Below, one piece after another: positions 10,860 to 22,991 of a stretch of DNA of 64,000 nucleotides (its first letter is position 1; each line of letters opens with the position of its first letter). The notes under the pieces were generated by a model. The model saw only the letters and a list, made by a program, of their open reading frames with translations, ran no database searches and was not told the origin of the DNA. A program made the position numbers and the translations under genes. Origin of the DNA: Vicia villosa (taxonomy: Eukaryota > Streptophyta > Magnoliopsida > Fabales > Fabaceae); the NCBI RefSeq assembly GCF_029867415.1, contig NC_081183.1, positions 66,724,336 through 66,788,335 on the forward strand, in the 5' to 3' direction.

Positions 10860-13462
10860 AGAAGAATATTCATAATAAAGGGGAACGAAATTGAGAGGAG
10901 GAGAACTAGGGTTTTCAAGAAAGAAATTCTTTAAGACTAGGGCATAATCCAAATTCTCTCTCCAGCTCGTACCAATCAATTCTAGGCATTGAATCATTCT
11001 TCCAAGGCTGTCAGGACCAATTCTCAACCGTTTTCGAGGAGTGCAACACGTCATATCGTCAGTACCAGGAACACATTATCGTGGTGAATAAGGTTTGGCT
11101 CAAACTCATACTTTATGCAATTTTGATTGATTCTACATACATATTTGTGTTCCTGGTAATGTTTAAGATTGTTTTCAGTGGTTGTTAGCAAGCTTGGACG
11201 TAAGAACGAATAAGCGCCATTGTTAGGGCACAACGCTTGCATTCTTCGGGTTTCACTTTCCATATGGTCTCAGGCCAAACCAAGGGCAGATTCGTGATTA
11301 GGGGTAAAAATTAAGGTGGTCTGGGTCAGTAGTTTCTTTATTTCACGTGTAATTTTGCAGGTTTCAGTTTACAGGTATTGTTGCTATGAAAAGGTTGTAG
11401 CAGTATCGTAGGAAAATTGTAGCAAAATCATGGGCTGCATAACGAAGAAGACGATGAACAGTGTGACCACGTGTGCTCGATCGCCATTGGTTGGTCAGCG
11501 TTCCACGTTCCTCTCTCCGCTTCCCATTGGTCGGTCAAAGGGTCCACGCACCATCCCCTGTTCTGATTGGTTTCCCATGACGCCAAGGGGTCCCACGCGT
11601 ACTTGTGTTAAAAACTCAAAACAGTGAATCAGAAGCGAATATGATCAAATGGTGGTGATTTGTTTAACGAATAAGCGTTCTAGATCAGATGGTTGGGCGT
11701 GTTGGCCATCAACCTCAGTGGCCCCAGTTCTAGCCTGGCCAGGGACATTGCTATTTTTTGCTTCAGGTTTCTTTGTTGTTTTTTTTTACTGTGGCTGTTT
11801 TCTTTTTTTTTTAACCACCCATTAAAATATGTTTAATTAGTATAATTAGAATGAAAAACCCTAGGCTAAGTAGGAGTAGGTTTAATTAATTTAATTTAGA
11901 ATTTAATTTAGTTTAGATAATTTTAATGTTAATTTCTATTATTTTAATTAATTAGGTTTAACCAATATTTAATTAAATTAGGATTAGGGTTCATATTAGG
12001 TTGATTTAATTTAATCCCAACAAATTAGGATTAGGGTTTAATCAATCAATTAACTGTTTTGTAACTTTAGTGCAGTTAGGCTCAGTAATTATTTTTCCGT
12101 ATTTCAACATTGTAGGTTTATTTTACCCATTAGGTTTTCTCCCATAGGCAGATGTGTCAGTAGTTTTTTAACTATTAGGGTCTTTAGGCCATTAATTTTA
12201 ATTGTAGGTTTGTTAATTTTAACCATTAATTTTATTTTTAGGTTTGTTCACTAACCCTCAAGATTTAGAATTTATCACCTTAAAAACCTCTATCCCTTAT
12301 TTTCTTTCAACTTTCGACGCGATTCTCTTCTCATCCCATACTCTATGAATGTCGTATGTGTGTCCATCTTCCGCCATTTCAATTCTAAAAATTATGTATA
12401 GGTCGCAATTAGTTTTCTTGTAATAGTAATTAGGGTTTATATTCCTGCCTTTAATTTCTGCATTTTATTTCTGCCTTTCCCCCGGTTTTTTGGCTATGTA
12501 TCCTCCTCCCCGAAGCCTTGTAATAGCGTAGGATTTAATTTCCGCATTTTAATTTCTGCACAATATAACTGCGTGGTTAGTAATCCTAGGGAGTGCAAGC
12601 CTTGAATTAATTTAGAATAACTAATTACAAGATAAATAACTGAATTTAACCACATGATTGTGCCACACACACACTTTAGGGTAACTCCTCTCGTTGCCAG
12701 TTGCCTTGTGATTTGCTGCCTTGTTGCCTTATTTTGTTGTTTATTACAGAATAGTCAAGTCCCTCGATTCCGAGGACGCCTAAAGCAAATGTTGCCCTTA
12801 GTTCATTCATCATCAATTTTGTCCCTCGATGTTGCCTTGGTAAATGATGATTTGTCCCCATTGCTAAGGTATCCTCGCATGATGCCTAAAAAGATTAATG
12901 CCTATTCTATCCTTCCCTAAAGACTGCCTACCTCTATATGGTAGGGACAATCTTATGGCGAATGATGCTTCCTCGATGACCCTTTACATCCAATGAAAGG
13001 GCTTCCTACCCTCTTATGGTATGGATAGCCTTTTCAAACTGAAAAGCTAAAAGAACGATTTTTCAAACTTAGGGTAGGTAACTTTTAATTGCTTGCTCAA
13101 TTCAAATTTAAAATCTTTTTTCCCACTTATTTTCAAATATATTCAAAACAAGGCTACGCTTATTTACAAGCTAAAGTCCTTAATGAATCTTTTTCTATTC
13201 ACACACTACTTTTCAAATAAATCAAACATTTTTGAAAACAAAGTGAGCTAAGCAATTAAGATCCCATGGATAACCATGGATACAAAGGGTGCTTTAAACC
13301 TTCCCTTTGTATAATTTACCCCCCGAACTCAAAGTCTTTTAAAAAGGTTTTTTTCTGTTCTTTTAGCCTTTCTATAAATTGGATAAAATAAAAGTCGATG
13401 GTGACTCTTGCTCACCGCAACATTGCTTGCTTAAAAATAAAAAGTCAGTTCACCGTATTACA

Positions 13463-14215
13463 TTGATGATATGCAAGTATGGTGCAAATTCCAGATGTTT
13501 CTGAAGGTAACTGTTAAGTAACAAGAATAAGTTATAGAAGATGGAATTTAGAAAGTTGTGATGTTCCAGCGCTGCTGATGGACTGTGAAGTTGTTGTTTG
13601 AGCAGCCTTCTGTAGGATGTCGATGTTGGATCAGTGATTAAGCGAAGTATTGTAGTAGAATTTGTTGTAGAATTATTGGTAAGTGATTGAAACACTGGTA
13701 GAAGCTGTTGAAGTTGTTGGGACGTTCTAAATCACAAGTCAGATTTGGAAATGCGAAGAGTTGAGAATGATTTCAATAATAAGAAGTGTTGATAATGGTG
13801 TATATGAATTTTGTTCTAAGCTATCGTCAAAGGTTTTTTAGTAGGTAGCTATAAGACGTCGTTGTTAGTATTTTGGATGATTTTGGAAGTTATTGAATTC
13901 TAGTGCTATTGGTGACGTGAGTACAAGTTCTAAAGAAACGCTATTGTAGTTGGTAACGATGGTTTATGCTCCATTATGGTTGTCGGCTATCTAATGACAA
14001 ATTGAGGACTTGATCACCCTTAATCTCTTGTTGATAGTGAACGGAATCGTGATGGATGGTATAGACGTATCATGCTATCTTGATGGTGAGTAAAGTGATG
14101 GATGCTATGCCGAGAATGTTGTTGAGATGAGGATGCGATGTGGTATAGTCAAGTATAAGCGAGTGGTAGTTGTTACTACTTGTGAGTTGATGTTCCAAGG
14201 TATTGTTGAAGCAGT
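13463..14215 (+). mobile_element. Element B internal remnant, left of the MULE
   Basis: Host sequence between the element A LTR end and the MULE TSD. It has no recognisable protein. It is assigned to element B because the DNA that follows the MULE on the other side (37767-37961) leads into a polypurine tract and an LTR start. The copy is fragmented by the A and MULE insertions, and its identity is inferred from position. Confidence 0.45.
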
Positions 14216-14225
14216 GATGATTATG

Positions 14226-14480
14226 GAATTTTTTTTTTGAATAACCAATTTTTTAAAAAAATTTCAAAAATAACCAACATTTCAAATTAATTACACAAAT
14301 GGCCACTTTTTTGTTAAAAATACACGTTGTTGCCTGGGGGGTGGCGACAACACTTAAATTTCAAAGGGGTTGCCAATGGGCCTGGCGAATACGTTCATAA
14401 AACAGGTGTTGTCGCCGCCCCCCTGGCGACAACACCTCCCCTATTTTTTTTCAATTTTTTTTATATAATTTTTTTTACCT
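14226..14480 (+). repeat. MULE left terminal inverted repeat
   Basis: It runs GAATTTTTTTTTTGAATAAC inward to the AT-rich block ending TTTTTTTTACC and is the reverse complement of 37503-37756 over nearly its full length. It contains two GTCGCC palindromes, at 14324-14353 and 14404-14437. A third, unmatched one follows at about 14497-14522. Confidence 0.9.
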
Positions 14481-14544
14481 GCATGCGTGAGCCCCGGTCG
14501 CCTTGTTGGGTGGCGACAACACTAAAATGTGTGCATTTGTTTAC

Positions 14545-14815
14545 CTATAAATAGCAGTCCATTCCTCCATAAATATTCATTATTTTCTCATCCAATTTTC
14601 CCATTTTCACTACACATTATTGTTCTTGTCTCGCATAAGGCCGGAGTCATGGCTCCGAACATCATACAGCCGTCCTGTGCCAGCACCGGAATACAAAAGA
14701 TGTTATGGGCATGTTATTTATTCTCCGGTCAAACCCCCTATGTCGGTTACGTTTTGGAACATTCGCGACTTCAACAACCTGAAGCGGATTCTGATGTCAC
14801 AATTAGAAAGGGAGT
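14545..14815 (+). other. Possible small TIR-proximal transcription unit
   Basis: A TATA box (CTATAAATAG, about 14543-14552) sits just inside the left TIR and is followed about 100 bp later by an ATG at 14648. In one frame the segment reads VPAPEYKRCYGHVIYSP and continues to FNNLKRILMSQLE, which looks protein-like, but the ATG is in another frame, so one frameshift would be required. I do not recognise a family. It could be chance or a decayed third MULE gene converging on the transposase 3' end. Confidence 0.25.
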
Positions 14816-17189
14816 ATAGATCCACGATTGGGACACTTGTTCTTATTATGTCCTACCTCACGACATATACTACACTTCCTCTGCATTTTTTCAGTGGCGT
14901 CCATTTCGGTTCTAATACGCTTGTTTTTTGGTCGACCGCTTTTATTCTGGCGCATTAAATCGTTGTGCCAAATTGTTTCCCCTTGTACACAGGCCAATAT
15001 GCCTCCATCGCTGCCACCGGAAAGTAATTGTCGTATACGTTGAGCAACGTTGATACCTTGTAAATTTATGATACCAATGATAATGCATCAAAGTGAGTAT
15101 GTGAACATGCTGCAATGACATGGGAGCAAGGCATGTGATAGGCTTGAAATTGGCCACAGTCGCACCAACGATCTGGTATTGAGACCCTATACTGTTGTCG
15201 TGGCAGCCCCTGGTTGTGGTTAATTGTTTCTTTGACACTGAAGGTGTGGCCATGACGGTCGAACTCTGTAACTCGATGAGTGTTCCCCTTGGCAGATTCT
15301 TGTTGTACATATTTCATGCAGACATCGTTGTATACCTGTTGTGTTTGTAACACTGAATTCCACCGCTTACCTCTTGTGGCGAACAAAGTTGTCATCCGAA
15401 AATATGTTGCACTAACCAAAGGAGTTACAGGTAGGTTTCGTATGCCTTTGAAAACGTCGTTCATTGATTCCACAAGATTTGTAGTCATGTGGCCCCACCT
15501 AGCCCCATCGTCGTATGACCTAGTCCATCTCGCTCTGTCAATGCTATCAATCCACCTCCCCGCATCTCGATTTGACAACGCTATTTCACGGCGGTAGTAT
15601 TGAAATCCCGGTTAGTTTAAGGCATACCCCGCGTTCACCAAATGGTTCTTCAAAAATTTATCTTTGATCTCTCGCATAAAATTTTGTGCGATATGCCTAA
15701 TACAATAGACATGCTTAGACGGGGGATCGTGCCAACCATTTTCCGGATTGTTGTATGCGCTGTCAATAGAAGCGTGCCTGTCTGAAATCAAATAAAGATC
15801 AGATTGTGGAGCAACTCTAGCTCGGAGATTCTTCAGAAAGAAACTCCAAGCAGCAGCTGTTTCTCCTTCTACCAGAGCAAAGGCTATTGGAAAAATATTG
15901 CTATTTCCATCTTGCGCGACCGCCATCAGCAATGTTCCTTTGTATTTCCCATACAACCAGGTTCCATCAATTTGAATAATCGGCTTGCTAAAACCAAATC
16001 CGATGATGCATGGTCAAAACGCCCAGAAAAGTCTATGGAAGATTCCATTACCTTCGAGAGGGGTTCTGTCTTGGGATTGTGCCGGCAATGTCTCCAATAT
16101 AGTAACAGTCCCAGGTGAATATAATTGAAGTGCATCCAGGTAGCGTGGAAGTTGTTTGTAGGATTCCTCCCAGTTGCCGTAGACTATTTCAATTGCCTTC
16201 TGCTTCGCTAACCAAGCCTTTCTGTACGAAGGTCTATATTTGAACACAGAAACGCAATGGAAAATAATCGTCTTCACCTTCAGTGATGGGCCAGCTTCGA
16301 CGAGAGGTATTATGGTATGACATATCATGTCATGACTTAGTTTCCGATGATCTTGCGCCATATTTGTGTTAACGCAAGTGTGTGCTTGAGAAATCAAACG
16401 TATCACCCGAGCATTAACTTTCTTCCTAAATGATGCCTTCAGCCTGTATCCACACTTCGGGTTTCTGCACAAAATAGTGACTCTTTCTGGATTTGAGTGA
16501 TCAGCTTTGAAATCAACATAGTTTTCTAAGTGCCAGTTTTTTATAGCTAGCATACAATCGTCCTTCGAACGAAATGTGTCACCCTCTTTTAACTCCTCGT
16601 TTGACCTCATATATAGGTTGTAGAACATATCAGACGATGGCTCATCCTCCCCTAAATTAAGTGTTGTGAAGTGCGCAGGAGGTGAATATGCATGCACATC
16701 AGGTACTGGAACTTGTTCTTCATCTTCGGAATCACGGTTCACCAACTCATCAACCACATCTTCTACTTCAGTTTCTTCATCGACGACATCTTCGGGTTGT
16801 TGTTCGTCATCAACAACGGGATCAATAACCTGTGACTGCATATTTTGCGATGAAACAATTTGTTCAACCACTATGTACAGCTCCAGATAATCATAACCAT
16901 AATACTCATGGTTAAGGAACATGTTTTGAACCTCTATGTCAGTTTGTATCTGTGATTGATAAAACTTAACCAAGTTGTTAGGTTGAACGTATGGTTGTTG
17001 GTAAAATATTTGAGAGACTAGTTCTCTAATTTTGGACTCGATTTTCTTTTTTAGATATGAGAAATCCGCTTTTCTATTTAGAGAAAAACGTGTGGAGTTA
17101 GTGTTTCTAAATAGAAAACCGTTTGTGTCGCAGTGGTAAGTCTCACCATTCATGTGAACCCGAACTTTGTATTGCGAGGTGGATGCCAT
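14806..17189 (-). pseudogene. MULE transposase (MuDR type), decayed
   Basis: Read from 17189 downwards: an N-terminal region, a long acidic stretch rich in E/D/V, a MuDR-type DNA-binding domain (CRNPKCGYRLKASF), the DDE core with IQIDGTWLYGKYKGT and ISDRH, a SWIM zinc finger (WCDCGQFQAYHMPCSHV) and a C-terminal zinc knuckle (CSICREVGHNKNKC, frame of 14803-14997). In-frame stops lie at 16014-16016 and 15612-15614, and the C-terminal knuckle is in a shifted frame after about 15066. The domain order is that of complete MuDRA-like transposases, so the gene was once whole. The start ATG at 17187-17189 lies 80-90 bp after a TATA-like motif. Confidence 0.88.
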
Positions 17190-17267
17190 ACTTTTGAACG
17201 AAGAAATATTTGTGATATAAAATGAAGTTGTTGATGAATGTGTGTCAAAATATTTGTGAGAAGTGGT

Positions 17268-17278
17268 TCATATATAAT
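17268..17278 (-). promoter_or_regulatory. Transposase promoter TATA-like motif
   Basis: The minus strand reads TATTATATATG here, 80-90 bp before the transposase ATG. It faces away from the PMD gene promoter at 17632, so the two genes share a divergent intergenic region. Confidence 0.4.
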
Positions 17279-17435
17279 ACATTCAAGACATAGGTAGTTG
17301 CAATAATACAGCAAGAATCAACCTTGACAAGACTTATGCATGCCATATGCGTACCTAGGGAATCTCTTACACACCTAGCTTTACACTTTTGCATGCATGC
17401 AGACTAGCCCATGCATGTGACACCTACGCATGGAG

Positions 17436-17545
17436 GAAGTCCCCAAGGGGGGTGGCGACAACATTGAATTTAAAGAGTAGTCGCCAAGGGGGGTGGCGAC
17501 AACATTGATTTTCAGGTGTTGTCGCCAAAGGGGGTGGCGACTTGC
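17436..17545. repeat. Three internal GTCGCC-type palindromic repeats of the MULE
   Basis: Copies at about 17440-17465, 17479-17506 and 17516-17544 share the core TCGCCAAGGGGGGTGGCGAC. The same core with its inverted arms occurs twice in each terminal repeat. The cluster lies between the two divergent promoters. Confidence 0.8.
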
Positions 17546-17631
17546 TTTGAGAATGATTTCCAACCATTGCATGCACTTGTCTTGTCACACTTATTTATAT
17601 ATTTTTATTGTGTTTCTTTGGCTATAAATAG

Positions 17632-17640
17632 GTGCACATT
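17632..17640 (+). promoter_or_regulatory. PMD gene TATA box
   Basis: CTATAAATA about 70 bp upstream of the PMD ATG at 17706, in the expected orientation for the right-hand MULE gene. Confidence 0.55.
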
Positions 17641-17705
17641 CTTATTCATTTTCATCATCACCAAACAATTATTATCAGAGCAAATCGTCTATAACTCCTG
17701 CAAAC

Positions 17706-17911
17706 ATGTCTCTCCTAACTATGGGTCAAGAGCATCGAGGAACCATTTCAAACATTGCCGATAACGTAAGTTTAAGTTTACTTAATTAAATTTATTTTTT
17801 TTATGGTTCAAACATTTAATTTATTTAATTAATTTTACTCATTTCAAATATTCATAAAAACTTATGGTTCAATATTTTTTTATAGGATTTCACACGATTT
17901 CGGACCCATGC
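17706..17911 (+). pseudogene. Plant-mobile-domain (PMD) gene, 5' fragment: exon 1, intron, start of exon 2
   Basis: The ATG at 17706 opens a 20-codon exon (MSLLTMGQEHRGTISNIADN) that ends at a GTAAGT donor at 17766. The intron (120 bp) ends in ATAG at 17885, and the frame continues as DFTRFRTHA. This start resembles the MULE-associated plant mobile domain proteins (annotated in plants as PMD or protein-phosphatase-7-long-form-like). The gene stops at about 17911, where PBS-like filler repeats and Tekay leader sequence begin. The remainder lies beyond the insertion at 36047. The middle of the PMD domain is absent from both sides, so sequence was deleted as well as interrupted. Confidence 0.65.
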
Positions 17912-17953
17912 AAAACCGATGCTCTGATACACAAAACCGATGCTCTGATACAC
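17912..17953. repeat. Two 21-bp PBS-like filler repeats at the Tekay junction
   Basis: AAAACCGATGCTCTGATACAC is repeated exactly at 17912-17932 and 17933-17953. Its GCTCTGATAC core is the reverse complement of the initiator-Met PBS core seen at 18048-18059 and 34306-34317. Confidence 0.8.
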
Positions 17954-18063
17954 AAAGCAAACAAAACAGTATCGATCGTGTCAGATACACAAATCTAATA
18001 CAACGGGAATAAAGACATTAACGACTATTGACGGACTGGTCGACCATGCTCTGATACCACTAA
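17953..18063 (-). mobile_element. Second copy of Tekay 5' leader with PBS, outside the 3' LTR
   Basis: This 111-bp segment matches 34212-34321, the leader next to the 5' LTR, including the PBS (18048-18059). In a simple insertion the 3' LTR at 18064 should touch host DNA. Finding leader sequence there means the left LTR once also served as the 5' LTR of a second, now deleted, copy in tandem. Confidence 0.85.
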
Positions 18064-20362
18064 TGTAACACCCCTTTCCTAACCCCAAAATATATCATTC
18101 AATCACACAGAGTAAGCATGCATAAGGAAAAAGGGCATCACATGTTATTTTCATCACAATGAAAACCTAAAACAAAACATTCAATATTCTTAATATGCAA
18201 AGATCATATTGTAACACAATTTAAATGTCATGCTTCCATACATTATGCATAAACGCTTGCGGAGAAATAATTGAATTGCTATTAACAGATTCAATGAATA
18301 TATCCCATACTATATTCATCTACCAAATTAAACTTAACATTTAAATCCACATACTAATTTGAAATCCACAATCTTGGCCACATAGCCTTAAACAACATAT
18401 CCGAGGTCTCAAACGAATACATCCGAATATCCAACAAAACATAGGAAATAACAATATCCAAGCATAAGCATAAGTCTAAAGAAAATCCCCCCAAGTGTTA
18501 CATGATCAGAGCATATGACTCGCTACCTAATCCAATAACAAACTCAGGAGCTCTTCGGCTAGATCCTCGGACAAGCTACTACTCGTCGGAACCTGCACGT
18601 TATCAACGAAGGATAACATTCAAACAGAAGGGTGAGAATTCAACTTCTTATAGAAAACATAATAATGGGAAATACAACATAAACAAGTTTACATTTCACA
18701 ATTCATCGCTCTTCATAAAAACATGCTTTTATAACCATACAACAAAGTTAACATGTTTCATCATTAAATCACCAAGTTACATCATTCAAGTAATTATATC
18801 TAATTACTAATTTAACAATTATATTCCACTAAGGAAATGCCATCTAGTATACAACTATCACATAAAATCCACATTATGCATCACTCATCACATAGTCAAT
18901 CCAAGTCAATCATATTGCAAAATCACACAAAACATTATTCACACCGACACGTGCGACTCAAGTGTGACTCTATACAATATGCATGTGGATCCCGTCCGTT
19001 ATCATTTCCGGTCATGCCGATTGTCTTTCCTCTATAGACTAGATAACCACCTCAAAAGCCTCATTTCGTGTTAAGCTTTCAAATCTCATTCGGCGTTAGA
19101 TTTGGGACAAGTAAATAACCTTCGCGAGATTACCCAACATTGCCACTTTCAAAGACTCATGCTTGTGTACGTGTGCAACAAAACAAGACTCATGCATTTA
19201 AGACGATCTCTCTATCTCTTAAACTACACAATCATATCTTTACAACTTTGCACAACATTACACAACATGACATTCAATCCAATACCAAACATCAATTAGC
19301 ATTTAGCAATCAATCACATAATTCGCGACATTAACATCTCATAAGGCATTCATGAACAATGATCATACAAGATTCATCCATAACATACACACATAGGTAA
19401 TGTTATTCCTAATTATTATCATAATTAATCAAGCAAGTTCCAATCCATTCTATTCTATCATATAGGCAATTATTTAAGCTTCATTATGCTTCAAACGGCA
19501 CCTAAAAAGGAGTTACGAATCAAAAGTTATGACATTTCAAAGTTTGGAAAAGTTCTGTAAAACAGGGTTCGCGGCGCCAACAAAGTTCGCGGCGCCAACT
19601 CAGTGAATCAAATATTCCTGAGTTTCTGCCAAGCAGTTCGCGGCCCCAACAAAGTTTGAGGCGCGAACTGCCAATTTAAGAAAATCCCAAATCACAGTAA
19701 ACAACATACGAATTCCATCCCAAATCCCCTAAACTCAACCCAATCAAGCTGAAAACACCAACCATCACGAACAACAATAGAATACATGTTATAACCACAA
19801 ACATAACGCATATTATGAATCTTCTAACATCATAACATCATCAAACATCAATTAAAACACATTTTAAATCATAAATTCATGCATTTGTTTATAAACCCTA
19901 ACTTTTCTATATTTCCATGAAATTGTAAAGATGAAGAGATAATCACAACAACACACATTACCCAATCATATAGTCTATAAGAACTTGTATTCAAACCCTT
20001 ACCTCTACTCTTAAATCCACCCTCTTCAAGAAATCTACAAATTCCTTCTTCTTTTCTTCTATGTTCTTCTTCTCTTCTTTACTCTTCTTTCTATCTTTCT
20101 ATCTAATTTTAGGCTAACTCATAAAATTCCCTTCTAACTCTCATTATCTCATTGGGCTTAACCCATCCACTATTCTCATTCTAATTCCTACTAAGCCCAA
20201 TAGCTAATTCTAATATAATTCTAACATTTATTAATTAGCTAAATAACAAATTACCATAAAATCAAATAATTATTACTCAAACAATAATTAAATAAACACA
20301 CAACAATACCAATTATCAAATAATCCTAATTAATTAAAATCTAATAAAAATAGGGTGTTACA
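18064..20362 (-). repeat. Tekay 3' LTR (full length, 2299 bp)
   Basis: Longer than its partner by about 574 bp; the extra part is about 19110-19710. That part includes a GC-rich cluster of four GTTCGCGGCGCCAAC-like 15-mers at 19567-19668, absent from the other LTR. Confidence 0.9.
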
Positions 20363-20376
20363 ACTCTCCCCCACTT
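20363..20376 (-). promoter_or_regulatory. Tekay polypurine tract
   Basis: The minus strand reads AAGTGGGGGAGAGT directly before the 3' LTR. The same string precedes the LTR of element B at 37948-37961. Confidence 0.85.
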
Positions 20377-20403
20377 AAAAGATTTTCGGCCTCGAAAATT
20401 ACC

Positions 20404-22986
20404 TCAAACAAACAACTCTGGATACGATTCCTTCATCTTATCCTCGAGTTCCCATGTGATATTACCATCGGCGACTCCACCCCATATCACTTTCACCAAA
20501 GCAATCTCCTTACCACGAAGCTTCTTCACTTCTCGATCTTCAATTAGCATAGGTGATGTGTCAACCGTCAAATTATATCTCACTTGAACATCATCCATTT
20601 GAACAACATGCGATGGATCCGCAATGTACCTCCTCAATTGAGACACATGAAACACATCATGAAGATTAGAAAGAGATGGTGGCAATGCAATCCGATATGC
20701 TACTTCACCTACTCTCTCCGAAATCTGATAAGGACCAATGAAACACGGCGTCAACTTACGCGACTTCAATGCTCTACCAACACCCGTTATTGGCGTAACT
20801 CGAAGAAACACATGACCATCCTTCTCAAACTCAAGAGACTTCTTCCTCTTATCATGATAACTCTTCTGACGACTTTGAGAAGCCTTCATCTTCTCTTGAA
20901 TCATCTTAATCTTATCTGTAATCTCTTGAACTAACTCGGGTCCAACCACAACACTCTCTCCCAATTCATACCAACACAAAGGAGTTCTACACCTTCTACC
21001 GTAAAGAGCCTCAAAAGGTGCCATTCCAGTACTCGAATGGAAATTGTTGTTATAAGTAAACTCAATTAAAGGTAAGAAACTATCCCAATTTCCTCCTTGT
21101 TCCAAAACACAAGACCTCAAAAGATCTTCAAGCGATTGAATAGTCCTCTCCGATTGACCATCAGTTTGCGAATGATACGCCGAACTCAAACGCAACTTCG
21201 TACCCAAGGCACTTTGCAAACCCTCCCAAAATCTAGAAGTGAACCTTGGATCTCTATTCGAAACGATACTTGACTACCATGCAAACACACAATCTTCTCA
21301 ATGTACAACTTAGCAAGTCTTTCCATCGAATAGTCCATCCTCATCGGAATAAAATGAGCACATTTCGTCAATCTATCCACAACGACCGAAATTGCCTCAC
21401 AATTACTCGACGTTCTCGGTAAACCCGAAACAAAATCCATAGAGATACTATCCCACTTCCACTCGGGAATAGATAATGGTTGCATCAAACCAGACGGTTT
21501 TTGATGTTCAATCTTTGACTTTTGGCAAGTCAAACATGAATAAACAAACTCCGCTCTATCCTTCTTCACACCTTTCCACCAAAACAATTTCCTCAAATCT
21601 TGATACATTTTAGTAGCACCGGGATGAATGCTCAAACCACTTATATGCCCTTCCTCAAGAATTCTTTTTCTCAGATCTGCAACATCCGGAATACAAACTC
21701 GATCACAACATCTCATAACACCATTCTCGTCAATCCGAAAATCACCACCTTTACCTTGATTTATCAATGTCATAATGTCCACTAATTTCAAATCCGATTT
21801 TTGACCTTCTCTAATCTCATCAAGAATACCACTCGTAAGCTTCAACATACCAAGCTTAACACACGTAGTCGTCGCTTCACAAACCAAACTCAAACCTCTA
21901 AATTGTTCCAACAATTCCAATTCTTGAATCATCAACAAAGACATATGCAATGATTTCCTACTCAATGCATCGGCTACAACATTCGCTTTTCCAGGATGGT
22001 AGTTCGAACTAAAATCATAATCCTTCAAGAATTCCAACCATCTTTGTTGCCTCATATTCAACTCTTTCTGATCAAACAAATACTTCAAGCTTTTGTGATC
22101 ACTATACACATCAAATCTTGATCCAAACAAATAATGCCTCCAAAGTTTCAAAACAAACACAACGGCGGCCAACTCTAAATCATGCGTCGGATAATTCCTC
22201 TCATGAATTTTAAGTTGTCTTGAAGCATAAGCTACCACTTGCCCTTTTTGCATCAAAATGCCTCCCAAACCCAACAATGAAGCATCACAATACACCACAA
22301 ATGGTTCCAACGGATCCGGCAAAATCAAAATAGGAGCAGAAGTCAACCTTCTCTTAAGCTCTTGAAAATTTGCTTCACATTGCGAAGTCCAAATAAAAGC
22401 TTGACCCTTCCTAGTCAACAACGTCAATGGCAAAGATATTTTAGAAGATCCCTCAATGAACTTCCTATAATAACCGGCCAAACCAAGAAAACTTCTAATC
22501 TCAGAAACAGACTTAGGAGCTTCCCATTGAGATATAGCTTCAATCTTCGACGGGTCAACAGAAATACCTCCACTAGAGATCACATGGCCAAGAAAACTCA
22601 CTTCCTTTAACCAAAATTCGCACTTAGAAAGCTTAGCAAACAACTTCTTCTCTTTAAACACCGATAACACAATTCTCAAATGCTCAACATGATCATCTTC
22701 ACTCTTGGAATAGATCAAAATATCATCAATGAACACAACCACAAACTTATCCAGATAATCATGGAAAATCCTATTCATATACTCCATGAATACACCAGGT
22801 GCATTAGTCACACCAAACGGCATAACAGAATACTCATAATAACCATACCTCGTCCTAAAAGCAGTTTTCTGAATATCCTCCGCTTTCACACGAATATGAT
22901 GATACCCAGACCTCAAATCAATCTTGCTAAACACACACGCTCCAACCAACTGATCCATCAAATCATCAATCCTCGGAAGTGGATAC
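20404..22986 (-). pseudogene. pol: Tekay pol, downstream part: RT, RNase H, integrase, C-terminal domain
   Basis: Read from 22986 down. The RT begins at the insertion break and includes [15 protein letters not shown] and the catalytic box FIDDIL; RNase H follows with [12 protein letters not shown] and [11 protein letters not shown]; then integrase with an HHCC finger ([10 protein letters not shown] to CLTCQKSK) and the first catalytic Asp in [14 protein letters not shown] frameshift near 21220-21290 moves the frame from 21186-22961 to 20404-21219, which carries the rest of the integrase core (SAYHSQTDGQSERTIQ) and a chromodomain-like tail ending at 20404. The frame is closed at its 5' side by the SIRE insertion, so the gene is dead, but residues around the break are otherwise well kept. 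Confidence 0.88.
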
Positions 22987-22991
22987 TTGTT

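Larger units (their letters stand above)
9075..13462 (+). mobile_element. Element A 3' LTR
   Basis: The 3' end at 13462 is firm: the last 708 bp match the 5' LTR end at 1-707. From the TATA motif at about 10850 onwards the order of blocks also matches the minus strand of the solo LTR at 1429-6216. The 5' boundary is not firm. Position 9075 is proposed because ACTGGGGGCA precedes TGT there, but U3 of this copy does not resemble U3 of the solo LTR. The base pairs after the end are TTGAT, the expected TSD; its partner lies left of the window. Confidence 0.6.

Noticed and set aside
13463..14215. Host gene between element A and the MULE
   Set aside because: No exon-like frame or splice pattern was found, and the far side of the MULE leads directly into a PPT and LTR.
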